Assembly (NCBI RefSeq): GCF_005889725.1
Contig: NZ_VCKX01000050.1
Span: 1 to 53,964 of the forward strand
Direction of reading: 5' to 3'
Source of the DNA: Nonomuraea zeae
Lineage (GTDB): Bacteria > Actinomycetota > Actinomycetes > Streptosporangiales > Streptosporangiaceae
Length of the DNA: 53,964 nt
Below the pieces are notes generated by a model. The model saw nothing but the letters and a program-made list of their open reading frames with translations, was not told where the DNA came from and did not search any database. Made by a program: the position numbers and the translations under genes. Below, in pieces: positions 8,280 to 16,289 of this stretch (within the stretch, counting starts at the first letter, position 1; every line of letters begins with the position of its first letter).

Positions 8280-8311
8280 CGGGTGACGGCGATCCGGATC
8301 GCCGTCACCCG
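8280..8311. terminator. Perfect 32-bp palindrome, probable bidirectional terminator
   Basis: Bases 8281-8295 (GGGTGACGGCGATCC) are followed at once by their exact reverse complement at 8296-8310, and the flanking C/G pair extends the match to 32 bp. As RNA this is a very stable hairpin. It lies between the plus-strand gene remnants and the end of the minus-strand MarR gene, so termination in both directions is likely. A protein-binding site is the alternative. Confidence 0.6.
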
Positions 8312-8364
8312 TGTCTCCCGTCCCACGGCGAAGGACCGCAGAGTCCCCGCGTGGGCGTAGGCGC

Positions 8365-8823
8365 TCAGCGCGCGGCGCCCAGCGCCGTGAGCGCGGCGGC
8401 GAGTTGCGGGTCCGCCTGCCTCGCTTCCTCCAGGGCGGCGGCCAGCGTCTCCTCATAGGTGCGGCTCGCCTCGGCATGTCTCGTCCGGCCCGTCTCGGTG
8501 ATGACGGTGTAGACCCCCCGCTTGTCGTCCGGGCACAGATCCCGTACGGCGAAGTCCCCCATGCTCAGCCGCGCCACCAGGCGGGTCACCGAGCTCTGGT
8601 TGAGCCCGACCTTGTCGGCCAGCTCCTGCATGCGCAGCTCGGAGGTGGGGGAGGCGGCGAGATGGCCCAGCGCGCGGAACTCCGACAGGCCGATGCCGTG
8701 CCTGCGCTGCAGCGCGGCGGCGAGTTTGTTCTCCACCCGGGCGTGCAGGAGGAGGAGGTGCTGCCAGGTCGCGGCGAGGTCCGAGACGGGCGGCGCGGCA
8801 ACCGGGGTGGGGGCGGGAGTCAT
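8365..8823 (-). CDS. MarR-family transcriptional regulator
   Basis: The 152-residue winged-HTH protein has the MarR core: ALGHLAASPTSELRMQELAD, NQSSVTRLVARL and the wing DDKRGVYTVITETGR. MarR proteins bind palindromes as dimers and release DNA on binding phenolic or cationic compounds. The gene is divergent from two SMR transporter genes. The 126-bp gap between them holds two palindromic sites around a TTGACA promoter element, so repression of the SMR pair and of itself is the likely job. The start ATG at 8823 directly precedes a proline/alanine-rich lead-in; no strong ribosome site was seen. Confidence 0.92.
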   Translation of the reverse strand: MTPAPTPVAAPPVSDLAATWQHLLLLHARVENKLAAALQRRHGIGLSEFRALGHLAASPTSELRMQELADKVGLNQSSVTRLVARLSMGDFAVRDLCPDDKRGVYTVITETGRTRHAEASRTYEETLAAALEEARQADPQLAAALTALGAAR

Positions 8824-8870
8824 GAGACCTCTTCGTGCTTACGACCTTCCCGATCTTTCCTGAGACCGGC

Positions 8871-8941
8871 TTGACAGAAGCATACATGTACATGCAACAT
8901 TCTGTCTCGTCCAAAAACTTGCACGTACATACAAATAGGAG
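8871..8941 (+). promoter_or_regulatory. SMR promoter with two MarR-type palindromes
   Basis: TTGACA at 8871-8876 is a consensus -35 hexamer; the matching -10 region around 8894-8900 is weak. Two similar palindromic sites flank the presumed transcription start: GCATACATGTACATGC at 8880-8895, with a perfect 10-bp core CATGTACATG, and TTGCACGTACATACAA at 8919-8934. Both share an ACATGTACA/ACGTACA core and suit a MarR dimer. A ribosome site TAGGAG follows at 8936-8941. Confidence 0.6.
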
Positions 8942-8949
8942 CACCCCAC

Positions 8950-9294
8950 ATGGCCTGGATCTACCTGCTCATAGCGGCCGTCTTCGAGGTCGTCTTCGCC
9001 CTCGCCACCAACGCCACCGAGGGCTTCACCCAGCTGTGGCCGTCCCTGCTCACGGCCGCGGCGGCGGCCGGCGGGATCTTCTTCCTGAGCCTGGCGCTCA
9101 AGACGCTGGACGTCGGCGTCGGCTACACCATCTGGACCGGCATCGGCTCGGTCGGCACGGTCGTGCTCGGCGCGGTGATCTTCGGTGAGGAGTTCACCGT
9201 CTGGAAGGTGCTGGCCTTCGTCCTGATCATCGGCGGCGTGCTGGGCCTCAAGCTCTCCGACCGCCTGACCGCCGAGAAGCCGTCCGCGGCCTGA
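8950..9294 (+). CDS. Small multidrug resistance (SMR) transporter, first of a pair
   Basis: This 114-residue, four-helix membrane protein starts MAWIYLLIAAVFEVVFALAT and carries the essential membrane Glu at position 13. The segment TLDVGVGYTIWTGIGSVGTV places it in the SMR family, nearer to the Gdx/SugE-type signature (A/G-Y-x-[IV]-W-T-G-I-G-x-V-G-T) than to EmrE. SMR proteins exchange protons for guanidinium or quaternary cations. It is followed 41 bp later by a paralogue, the arrangement of obligate heterodimeric SMR pairs. A TAGGAG ribosome site and a promoter with two MarR-type sites lie upstream, so the divergent MarR probably controls it. The hydrophilic C-terminal tail (TAEKPSAA) is longer than in the partner. 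Confidence 0.93.
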   Translation: MAWIYLLIAAVFEVVFALATNATEGFTQLWPSLLTAAAAAGGIFFLSLALKTLDVGVGYTIWTGIGSVGTVVLGAVIFGEEFTVWKVLAFVLIIGGVLGLKLSDRLTAEKPSAA

Positions 9295-9335
9295 ACACCC
9301 TGTCTTGTCACTTCGCGCCCGAAGGAAACCCCATC

Positions 9336-9656
9336 ATGGCCTGGATCTACCTCTCCATCGCGATCGTCTTCGAGATCGGCTTCGCCCTCGGCACCAACGC
9401 GACCAAGGGCTTCACCCGCCTCTGGCCGTCGGTCTTCACGCTGCTGTCGGCCGCCGGCGGGATCTTCACCCTGAGCCTGGCGCTCAAGACGCTGGACGTC
9501 GGCGTCGGCTACACCATCTGGACCGGCATCGGCTCCATCGGCACGGTCATCCTCGGTGCTCTCATCTACAAAGAGAAGATCACCCCCGCCAAGCTCGGCT
9601 CGTTCGCCGCGATCATCGGTGGCGTCGTCCTCCTCAAGATCGCCGCGGGGATCTGA
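9336..9656 (+). CDS. SMR transporter, second of a pair
   Basis: The 106-residue paralogue of the upstream SMR protein has the same architecture: MAWIYLSIAIVFEIGFALGT with Glu13, then GFTRLWPSVF and LDVGVGYTIWTGIGSIGTVI. Long stretches, including SLALKTLDVGVGYTIWTGIG, are identical in the two proteins, so they arose by tandem duplication or gene conversion. The loop lysine in TNATKGFT replaces TNATEGFT of the partner, a charge difference that could set opposite membrane orientations in a heterodimer. AAGGAAA precedes the ATG. It is co-transcribed with its partner. Confidence 0.93.
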   Translation: MAWIYLSIAIVFEIGFALGTNATKGFTRLWPSVFTLLSAAGGIFTLSLALKTLDVGVGYTIWTGIGSIGTVILGALIYKEKITPAKLGSFAAIIGGVVLLKIAAGI

Positions 9657-9683
9657 GCCGCGACGCCATCCCGCCCGCCTGGC

Positions 9684-10793
9684 TCACCGAGCGCGCTCGC
9701 CTACGATCCGCCCCGGGCCGAACCGGGCCAGCCGGCTGTCACGCTCGCCGTGTGCGATCTCCAGTGCGGCGAGCCGGCCGAGCAGCGGCCCCAACGTTCC
9801 GCCGCTGTGGGTGACCAGCAGGTAGAGGCCGGGACGTCCCGGGACGTGCCCGACGACAGGGCGGTCGTCGCCTGGGATCGAGCGGTAGGCGACTCGCGCT
9901 CCTTCGATGGGGACGCCCGCGAGGCCCGGCAGGTACTTGACCGCGCGGGCGAGGATCTCCCTGCCGACATCAGGGACCGGGTCGAGCGCTCCGTCGATCG
10001 GCACGGCGCTGTCGAACTCCTTCGTACGCGCCATCACGCGCCCGGCGCCGTCGGGCCGGAAGTTGACGTCGGGGGTGTGCACCATCGAGGTCAGCACGAC
10101 GGGCGCCGGGCCGGTGTAGATGTTGAAGCCGAGACTCGGGGCCATGGGGAGCTCGACGCCTGCCGTCCTGGCCACCTCGTCCGACCAGCGGCCGGCGCAG
10201 ATCGCCACCACGTCGGCGCTGACGGTCGTGCCGTCCACCAGCGTGACACCCGTGATCCTGTCGCCGTCGATGATCAGGGAGGCGACCCGCGCGTTCGTGT
10301 GGATCTTCGCGCCGTGCACGGCGGCGCGGTGTGCCAGCGCACCGACGAGCTGCGTAAGGTCGGCCAGGCCCTCCCATGGGTAGTGGGCGACCTGTGTGAC
10401 GTCGTCGGGCACCCTGAGGTAGGGCTCGATCTCGTTGACTCGCTTGGGGGAGAGAAGCTCGACCGGATACCCCCATGAGCGCAGGCGCTCGGCATGCGCA
10501 CGCAGCTCATCGGTCCTGTCCGGAGTCGTCCACCTCAGGTTGCCGCTGGCGTGGTACCACGGGGCGTGGCCGAACTCCCGGGCGAGCGTGGCGTGTTCGG
10601 CCATGCCGTGGACGTTGAGGACGTGATATTCGAAGGGTTCCTTGCCGCCGGAGTTCAGCCAGCCGGCCCCCACCGCCGAGGTCGCTCCGCCGAGCCGGCC
10701 GGCCTCGAACAACTCCACGTCCGCCCTCTCGGTGGCGAGGCGGCAGGCCAGCGCGGTGCCCAAGATGCCGCCGCCAACGATGATCGCCTTCAT
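9684..10793 (-). CDS. FAD-dependent oxidoreductase of the DAO (glycine/D-amino acid oxidase) family
   Basis: The 369-residue flavoenzyme starts MKAIIVGGGILGTALACRLA (the dinucleotide-binding GxGxxG), followed by ELFEAGRLGGATSAVGAGWL, where DAO enzymes contact the FAD. The C-terminal FAD-contacting segment reads RSIPGDDRPVVGHVPGRPGL and LVTHSGGTLGPLLGRL. It probably oxidises the C-N bond of a secondary or primary amine; the substrate is not evident. A LacI-type operator lies 24 bp upstream of its ATG. The same 16-mer precedes the amidohydrolase gene at 12099, so the two enzymes are probably induced together and may act on one compound, for example amide hydrolysis followed by amine oxidation (inferred). 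Confidence 0.9.
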   Translation of the reverse strand: MKAIIVGGGILGTALACRLATERADVELFEAGRLGGATSAVGAGWLNSGGKEPFEYHVLNVHGMAEHATLAREFGHAPWYHASGNLRWTTPDRTDELRAHAERLRSWGYPVELLSPKRVNEIEPYLRVPDDVTQVAHYPWEGLADLTQLVGALAHRAAVHGAKIHTNARVASLIIDGDRITGVTLVDGTTVSADVVAICAGRWSDEVARTAGVELPMAPSLGFNIYTGPAPVVLTSMVHTPDVNFRPDGAGRVMARTKEFDSAVPIDGALDPVPDVGREILARAVKYLPGLAGVPIEGARVAYRSIPGDDRPVVGHVPGRPGLYLLVTHSGGTLGPLLGRLAALEIAHGERDSRLARFGPGRIVGERAR

Positions 10794-10816
10794 CAGTTTC
10801 AGCCTCTACGGGATGG

Positions 10817-10832
10817 GTGTAACTAGTTTCAT
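10817..10832. promoter_or_regulatory. LacI-family operator O1
   Basis: GTGTAACTAGTTTCAT is the exact reverse complement of the site at 12010-12025. Its core TG(T)AACTAGTT(T)CA is a 14-bp palindrome with one mismatched pair, as expected for a LacI-type dimer. It lies 24 bp before the FAD enzyme start and 79 bp before the lacI-type gene, so it can serve both. Confidence 0.8.
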
Positions 10833-10910
10833 CATGACGCTCCGGATTCCGCAATAGGTCCCCGCGTTCGAGGGAGATTTCGCCCGCCTCGGCGGTGCTA
10901 TGGTCAACGC

Positions 10911-11969
10911 GTGTCGACACGGCAGCCTGACGATGCCTCCATGCACGGGACGTCCTCGGTGCTTCGCCGCCGTCCGACCATCGCCGATGTGGCCCGGCTC
11001 GCAGAGGTGTCCACGGCCACGGTCTCCCGGGTGCTCAGCGGTGTGGCCAAGGTCAGCGCCGGGAAGCAGGCGCAGGTCCTTCGCGCGATAGAGCAGCTGG
11101 ACTACAACCCGAGCGACCTGACGCGCGCGGTCTTCAGCGGCCGTTCCACCGGCGTCGGCGTGCTCGTGGCCGACATGCGCAACCCCTACTACGTGGACCT
11201 GGTGCGCGGGGTGGAGTCGGTCATCACCGAGGGTGGCGGGCTGGTGTTCCTGGCGAACGGCTCCCGCGACCCCGAGCGGCAGCAGGCCGTCCTGCGGGCG
11301 ATGGACGCCCAGCGGCTCCGCGGGCTGGTGATCACCGCCAGCCGCGGCATCGACGAGGGCATCGTCCGCAGGATGGCGGACCGAGGTGCCGAGATCGTCT
11401 TCGTGACCCGGCCCGCCGGCATCTCGCACCCGCGCATCCACAGCGTGCGGGTCGATGACGAGGCCGTCGGGGCGCTCGCCTGGGGGCACCTGCGTGATCG
11501 CGGGCGCCGCAATGTCGCCGTGGTGATCCAGTCCCTGGACACCGTGACGCAACGCGCCCGCCTGCGCGGCATCCGGGACGCCGCGCGTTTGGACGGTGTC
11601 GACCTGGGCGACGACCGGGTGGTCGAGCTGCAGTCGCTGGACGAGCCGGCTCTCGGGCTGAACGCAGTGCTGAAAGCCCGGGGCAGCGCCGGACGCGGGC
11701 CGGTCGACGCGGTGTTCGCGGCCACCGGGATCGGAACGCTGCGCGCCTACCAGGAGCTGGTGGAGCTCGGCGTGCGGGTGCCGGATGACGTCGCGTTCGT
11801 CGGCTTCGACGACTTCCTCTGGGCCCCGTACCTGGCCTCCCCGCTGACGGTCGTCACCCAGCCGTCGCTCGAGATGGGAACGCGGGCAGCCCAGCTCATC
11901 ATCGACGAACCGGGCACGGCAGTGGAGCACGTACTGGCGCCGGGCCTGACGGTGCGCGCCTCCACCTGA
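10911..11969 (+). CDS. LacI-family transcriptional repressor
   Basis: The 352-residue protein has the LacI headpiece (RRPTIADVARLAEVSTATVS, then RVLSGVAKVSAGKQ and the hinge-helix region LDYNPSDLTRAV) and a periplasmic-binding-protein-like sensor domain starting TGVGVLVADMRNPYYVDLVR and including DDVAFVGFDDFLWAPYLASP. The start is the GTG at 10911: a TATGGT -10-like hexamer at 10899-10904 lies six bases before it, which suggests a leaderless transcript. It sits between an FAD oxidoreductase and an amidohydrolase, each with an identical 16-bp operator upstream, which defines a compact local regulon. The ligand is probably the substrate of those enzymes. Confidence 0.95.
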   Translation: MSTRQPDDASMHGTSSVLRRRPTIADVARLAEVSTATVSRVLSGVAKVSAGKQAQVLRAIEQLDYNPSDLTRAVFSGRSTGVGVLVADMRNPYYVDLVRGVESVITEGGGLVFLANGSRDPERQQAVLRAMDAQRLRGLVITASRGIDEGIVRRMADRGAEIVFVTRPAGISHPRIHSVRVDDEAVGALAWGHLRDRGRRNVAVVIQSLDTVTQRARLRGIRDAARLDGVDLGDDRVVELQSLDEPALGLNAVLKARGSAGRGPVDAVFAATGIGTLRAYQELVELGVRVPDDVAFVGFDDFLWAPYLASPLTVVTQPSLEMGTRAAQLIIDEPGTAVEHVLAPGLTVRAST

Positions 11970-12009
11970 CTGTCACGTCCGAGCCTTCCATGAGACATTT
12001 GAGCGTGGC

Positions 12010-12025
12010 ATGAAACTAGTTACAC
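12010..12025. promoter_or_regulatory. LacI-family operator O2
   Basis: ATGAAACTAGTTACAC matches the operator at 10817-10832 over all 16 bases in inverse orientation. It lies 74 bp before the amidohydrolase start, in the promoter region just after the regulator gene. Confidence 0.8.
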
Positions 12026-12098
12026 AAAGCATCGGCCCCGCCGGCGCTGACGACCTCGCCTCATGCGCTTCTGACCACGCACCGAGAAAGGGACCCCC

Positions 12099-13481
12099 AT
12101 GCTCATTCTCAACAACGGCCTCATCGTCAACGGGGACGGGCGCACGGCACCCTTCACGGGTTCGATCGTGATCGAAGGAAGCCGCATCGCGGCGGTCGGA
12201 CCGGCCGGCTACACCGGCGGGGTCGGGGACGTGGTCATCGATGCCGGTGGCCGTCTCCTCATGCCGGGGGCCGTCAACCCGCACGCCCACGCCGTCGCAC
12301 CGGGCCCCCGGTTCGCCAGCGGCACCCCCGGCGTCTCGGTGGAAGAGGCCCTCGGCAACCTCCGGTGCCACCTCGCTCAGGGCCACACGACCGTCGTCGA
12401 CCTCGACGGCTTCAAGGTCCCCGAGGAGACCGCGCTGGTGCGGGGACGCCAGCCGGTACGCGTCGAGAGCAGCACGATCCACTTCGAGCCGATGTTCACC
12501 GCGGCCGACGCCGTGGACGGAGCCGGACTGGACGACGTGCACCGCGCGACGACGGCGCAGAAGATGGTTGCGACAGGCGCGGTGGTCATCGGTGAGGTCG
12601 GGGCGGGCATGACGCTCGGCGGCGGCGGCCAGGACTACATGTACATTCCCGCCGCCCTCGAAAAGGCCACCGGCGTACGGATCCTCCCGGCACAGGCCAA
12701 GGCGCTCAAGTACGCCGTGCTGGGCCGGCATGTCCGGCCGGGCAGCCCCGACCGTCAGAAGATCGCCGACCTGCTGCGACAGCAGGGACTGGCCGATCTC
12801 ATCGGGGTCGACACCGTGATCACGCTGATCGAGGAGTCGGTGCTTCCGAGCTTCCAGGTCGCGCTGGACGGGCTGGTGGCGTCGGCCGACCTCGCGCTCG
12901 AACTCGGCGTGCCCACGCTGGTGCACAACTCCGCGCCCTCGGACGAGGCCGCCCGCGAGGCCGCGCGTATCGCCAAGGAGCTCTTCATCGGCGGCCACAC
13001 GAATCACGGGACCTTCAGCTCCGAGGAGGCAGTGCGGAACGCACGGTGGATCAAGGAGCAGGGCGGCTTCGTCGAGATCGACACCTTCGACGCGTGGGGG
13101 CGCAGGGAGCTGCACGCGACCCCGGAGCACCTGATCGCGTTGGTGCAGGAGGGCCTGGTCGACATCATGGCCACGGACTACGCGGCCGGGCACTGGGACG
13201 GCATGTTCGAGATGGTCGACGCCGTCGCCCGCGTGGGGCTCGCGCCGCTGGAGCAGGCCGTCGCCATGGCCACCGGCAACGTCGGCAGGGCGCTGCCGCG
13301 GGTGGGCGCCGAGCGCGGCGTGCTGAAGGCCGGGCTGCTCGCCGACGTCGTCATATCGGCACCACGGAGTCCGGCTGAGGTATGTTGCGTCGTCATCGGC
13401 GGCGAGATCGCCCTCGCACGCGACGAGTTCGCGGCTCCCGGGACGAAAGCCCGCACCGCGGCCGGCTCGGCGCGAGGCTGA
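12099..13481 (+). CDS. Amidohydrolase-superfamily enzyme
   Basis: The 460-residue metal-dependent hydrolase has the small beta-sandwich start ILNNGLIVNGDGRTAPFTGS. The first metal motif is NPHAHAVA (HxH), GVPTLVHNS and GGHTNHG are further histidine-containing motifs, and the catalytic Asp lies in IMATDYAAGHWDGM. The enamidase/dihydroorotase-like branch is suggested by the NxHxH and HTNH motifs, but no substrate can be named. A LacI-type operator lies upstream and AGAAAGGGA precedes the ATG. With the FAD oxidoreductase it forms the regulon of the LacI protein. The 41 bp after its stop separate it from a convergent hydrolase gene. Confidence 0.9.
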   Translation: MLILNNGLIVNGDGRTAPFTGSIVIEGSRIAAVGPAGYTGGVGDVVIDAGGRLLMPGAVNPHAHAVAPGPRFASGTPGVSVEEALGNLRCHLAQGHTTVVDLDGFKVPEETALVRGRQPVRVESSTIHFEPMFTAADAVDGAGLDDVHRATTAQKMVATGAVVIGEVGAGMTLGGGGQDYMYIPAALEKATGVRILPAQAKALKYAVLGRHVRPGSPDRQKIADLLRQQGLADLIGVDTVITLIEESVLPSFQVALDGLVASADLALELGVPTLVHNSAPSDEAAREAARIAKELFIGGHTNHGTFSSEEAVRNARWIKEQGGFVEIDTFDAWGRRELHATPEHLIALVQEGLVDIMATDYAAGHWDGMFEMVDAVARVGLAPLEQAVAMATGNVGRALPRVGAERGVLKAGLLADVVISAPRSPAEVCCVVIGGEIALARDEFAAPGTKARTAAGSARG

Positions 13482-13522
13482 GCGCCTCCCGGTCGGCCGG
13501 CCGCGGTCGAAGGCGGGCTCGC

Positions 13523-14809
13523 CTACTCGATGAAGTCGATGTTCGGGTGCCGCGGCGATTCGCCGTCGAACAGGTGCCGGTCCCATCCGCGAAGGTGCAG
13601 ATCGAAGAACGCGCTGATGTAGTCGCGTTGCGCGGCCAGCGAACGACGAGGATCGATGGTGCCGATGAGCGCCTCCCGCTTCTCCGGCGCCACGCGCGCG
13701 CCGAGTTGCGGCACGATGATCTGCAGATCGGTGTAGGCCATGTGCGTGCTGCCGCCGCGCAGGAGCAGATCCCGCTTCCAGCCTCGCTGGACGGCCCAGA
13801 AGTCCGCCCAGCTGCGGTCGAACTCGGGATGCCGGTGCGTGTGCTCAAGCGGTTTGCCGTTCTCGTCGAGGCCCTCGGCGCCCATCAGGAGGAACGGCCT
13901 GTCCAGGCCGCGTTTCGTGACCTCGCCCGGCACGTAAGGACTTCCCGGGGGGTAGCCGATCGCGGTGGCCATCGCGCCGTCCAGGTTGATCCCGGCGTCG
14001 ACCCGGCGGTCGTGGACCATCGTCTCGCCCGCGGTGAACCCGCCGTAGGAGTGCCCGTAGGCGCCGACCCGGGACAGGTCGAGCGAGCGGCCGAGCCCGC
14101 GGGGGAGCGGCCGCTTCCCCGCGTCGGGGTTCACGCCCCGGGTGATCTTCGTGAGCTGGTCGAGGACGAACCGGCTGTCGGCGACCCGGGCGTCGAGCGC
14201 CTTCTTCTCGAATTCGGGGATGCCATCCCCGGACACCGCGAGCTCCAGCCGCCCGTCAGGGAATTCGACCGCCGCGCTCTCGTAGGTGTGCGAGAGCGAG
14301 ACGACCACGTAGCCGTGGCTCGCCAGGTCGTCGACGATCGCGGTGTACGTCTCCCGCGGGAAGCCGAAGCCGGGGGAGAAGAGCGCGACCGGCTTCGGCG
14401 CGCCGTGGGCCACGGGGACGCCGGTCTCGGCCCTTCGCTTCGCCGATGCCCAGTCGATGGAGCCGGCCGGGAGCTCGAGGTAGTCCTCGCCCGCCAGCGC
14501 CTGGTCGATGACGGTGCTCATGCCGGGCGTGAGCCACAAAGCCCGCGGGCCCTCGGATAACCGGTCCGCCGGGTAGGCGACGGTGACCATGAGCTCCCGG
14601 CGCCGCTCCGGTTTCCACGGATCGGGGCGGGAGGGGTCGACGAGGTGGAGGTCGGTGGTGCCGACGTCGTACTGGCCGGTCAAGGCCGGCGCGCTGAGCT
14701 TGGCCTGCTCCGCCGCCGCGGCGGGAGCGGTCGCGATGAGCCCGCCCGCGAGCGCGAGGCCCGCGATCAGCGCCGAACCCCGCACCACCCTGGTGTGCCT
14801 GGATGACAC
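13523..14809 (-). CDS. Secreted alpha/beta-hydrolase (PAF-acetylhydrolase/lipase-like)
   Basis: The 428-residue protein starts at a GTG (14809) that has AAGGA eight bases upstream. It begins with a signal peptide: an Arg-containing n-region, the hydrophobic GSALIAGLALAGGLIA and a cleavage-like AAAAEQA. The mature part has the nucleophile elbow GHSYGG (in GAYGHSYGGFTAGE), a preceding strand FSPGFGFPRETY forming the oxyanion region, and the catalytic-His candidate in STHMAYTD. These features fit the platelet-activating-factor-acetylhydrolase-like branch. A longer reading frame extends upstream to 15133 but reads as low-complexity, non-homologous sequence. It is convergent with the amidohydrolase. 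It probably acts extracellularly on esters or lipids. Confidence 0.88.
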   Translation of the reverse strand: MSSRHTRVVRGSALIAGLALAGGLIATAPAAAAEQAKLSAPALTGQYDVGTTDLHLVDPSRPDPWKPERRRELMVTVAYPADRLSEGPRALWLTPGMSTVIDQALAGEDYLELPAGSIDWASAKRRAETGVPVAHGAPKPVALFSPGFGFPRETYTAIVDDLASHGYVVVSLSHTYESAAVEFPDGRLELAVSGDGIPEFEKKALDARVADSRFVLDQLTKITRGVNPDAGKRPLPRGLGRSLDLSRVGAYGHSYGGFTAGETMVHDRRVDAGINLDGAMATAIGYPPGSPYVPGEVTKRGLDRPFLLMGAEGLDENGKPLEHTHRHPEFDRSWADFWAVQRGWKRDLLLRGGSTHMAYTDLQIIVPQLGARVAPEKREALIGTIDPRRSLAAQRDYISAFFDLHLRGWDRHLFDGESPRHPNIDFIE

Positions 14810-14998
14810 TGCTGGAGTCCTTCCGGATCGGGGCGGCCAGCGGCCACCTGCCTTCGACTCTGACAGCGGCCCGGCACCACGCGCATCCTCCTTCGGATGG
14901 AGCCGTGCTCCTACCCGTGAAGGGCACGGGAGGCCGGCGCGGCTCAGGGTACGGCGCCACCGGGTCAAGCGGCCGGGACGGCCGTCTTGGTCAGTTAG

Positions 14999-15223
14999 CT
15001 CACCTGCCAGCGGCTGAGCGACCCAGGCCAGGCTCACGCGCTGCTCGTCTACACCGCCGTTCCCGGCAGCGAGAGCTACGAGAAGCTGCAGGTGCTGTCC
15101 ACCATCTGCGGTGCGGCGTGGATGCCAGGCCATGCCGAATCGCCAGTGGTGGCAGCGGCAGCGGGATTTCCAGCAGGCGCAGTCCCAGCGCGCGCCACAC
15201 CGGAGGCGGTCGACGCCCGCTGA
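14999..15223 (+). pseudogene. C-terminal fragment of an XRE/MmyB-type regulator
   Basis: A start-less frame, opened by a stop at 14996, reads SDPGQAHALLVYTAVPGSES followed by YEKLQVLS and stops at 15221. The L-x-x-Y-T-A-x-P-G-S pattern is the typical end of MmyB-like ligand-binding domains, as in the intact regulator at 3431-4219. No HTH or PAS part precedes it. The rest of 14810-15374 shows no gene. Confidence 0.5.
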
Positions 15224-15374
15224 CCGAACCGGGTCGCCGCGTTCATGCCGGTCAAGGCCACGCCCCGGGGGTGGGAGATCGAGCGCGTACGCCCCGGGAC
15301 GCGGCCACGAGCCTGGCGGGCGACACGGACCGTCGCCGGACGAGCCGCACCCGGCCGCATGGAAAAATGCCGGG

Positions 15375-16214
15375 GTGACCGCACGACGTATCGCCTACCA
15401 GGGTGAGCCCGGCTCGAACTCCCACATGGTGTGCAAGCACCACTACCCCGACTGGCATACGGTGCCGTGCGCGTCCTTCGAGGACGTGTTCGCGGTGGTG
15501 GAGAACGGGAAGGCCGAGCTGGCGATGATCCCGATCGACAACTCGATCGCCGGCCGGGTCGCCGACATCCACCACTTCCTGCCGACCTCGGACCTGCACA
15601 TCATCGGCGAGCACTTCCTGCGCATCCAGTTCAACCTGATGGCGCCGCCGGGCGCGAGCCTGGACACGATCAAGACCGTGCACAGCCACGTGCACGCCCT
15701 CGGCCAGTGCCGCCGGATCATCCGCGAGCACGGCCTGGTGCCGGTGATCGCCGGTGACACCGCCGGCGCCGCGCGCGAGGTGGCCGAGGCGGACGACCCG
15801 ACCCAGGCGGCGATCGCGCCGCCGCTCGCGGCGGAGATCTACGGCCTGCACATCCTCGCCCGCGACGTCGAGGACGAGGAACACAACACCACCCGATTCG
15901 TGGTGCTCAGCCCGGACTTCGTGCAGGCACCGCGCGGGCGGGGCCCGGTGGTCACCTCGTTCGTCTTCAACGTCCGCAACCTGCCGGCCGCGCTCTACAA
16001 GGCGCTCGGCGGGTTCGCGACCAACGGCATCAACATGACCAAGCTGGAGAGCTACATGGTCGGCGGCCACTTCACGGCCACCCAGTTCCTCGCCGAGGTC
16101 GACGGGCACCCCGAGGATCCCGGCCTGAAGAACGCGCTGGAGGAGCTGGCGTTCTTCACCACGGGCGTGAAGATCCTCGGGGTCTACCCGGCCGACCCGG
16201 CCCGCGCCAACTGA
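15375..16214 (+). CDS. pheA: Prephenate dehydratase
   Basis: This 279-residue enzyme of phenylalanine biosynthesis converts prephenate to phenylpyruvate. The catalytic domain starts RRIAYQGEPGSNSHM and contains ELAMIPIDNSIAGRVADIHH (the conserved N-S region) and the threonine loop NTTRFVVLS (family T-R-F). A C-terminal ACT domain follows with TSFVFNVRNLPAALYKALGG, INMTKLESYMVGGHFTATQF and LESY, the phenylalanine-binding motif, so feedback inhibition is expected. The GTG at 15375 gives the family N-terminus. The spelling PIDNSIAGRVADIHHFLP is of the alpha-proteobacterial/actinobacterial PheA type. It stands alone, with degraded sequence upstream. Confidence 0.95.
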   Translation: MTARRIAYQGEPGSNSHMVCKHHYPDWHTVPCASFEDVFAVVENGKAELAMIPIDNSIAGRVADIHHFLPTSDLHIIGEHFLRIQFNLMAPPGASLDTIKTVHSHVHALGQCRRIIREHGLVPVIAGDTAGAAREVAEADDPTQAAIAPPLAAEIYGLHILARDVEDEEHNTTRFVVLSPDFVQAPRGRGPVVTSFVFNVRNLPAALYKALGGFATNGINMTKLESYMVGGHFTATQFLAEVDGHPEDPGLKNALEELAFFTTGVKILGVYPADPARAN

Positions 16215-16289
16215 GCCGCTTCGGAACCGCCGGAAGATCGATCCCCCTGCCACTCGCCTTCTTCGCACGGCCGAACGATGGCCGGGGGA

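Noticed and set aside
11973..13586. A 537-codon minus-strand frame across the amidohydrolase
   Set aside because: The plus strand carries metal-binding motifs and a ribosome site; the antisense frame is compositional.
14810..15133. Extension of the secreted hydrolase to an ATG at 15133
   Set aside because: The added 108 residues are low-complexity and would place the signal peptide internally; GTG 14809 has a good ribosome site.
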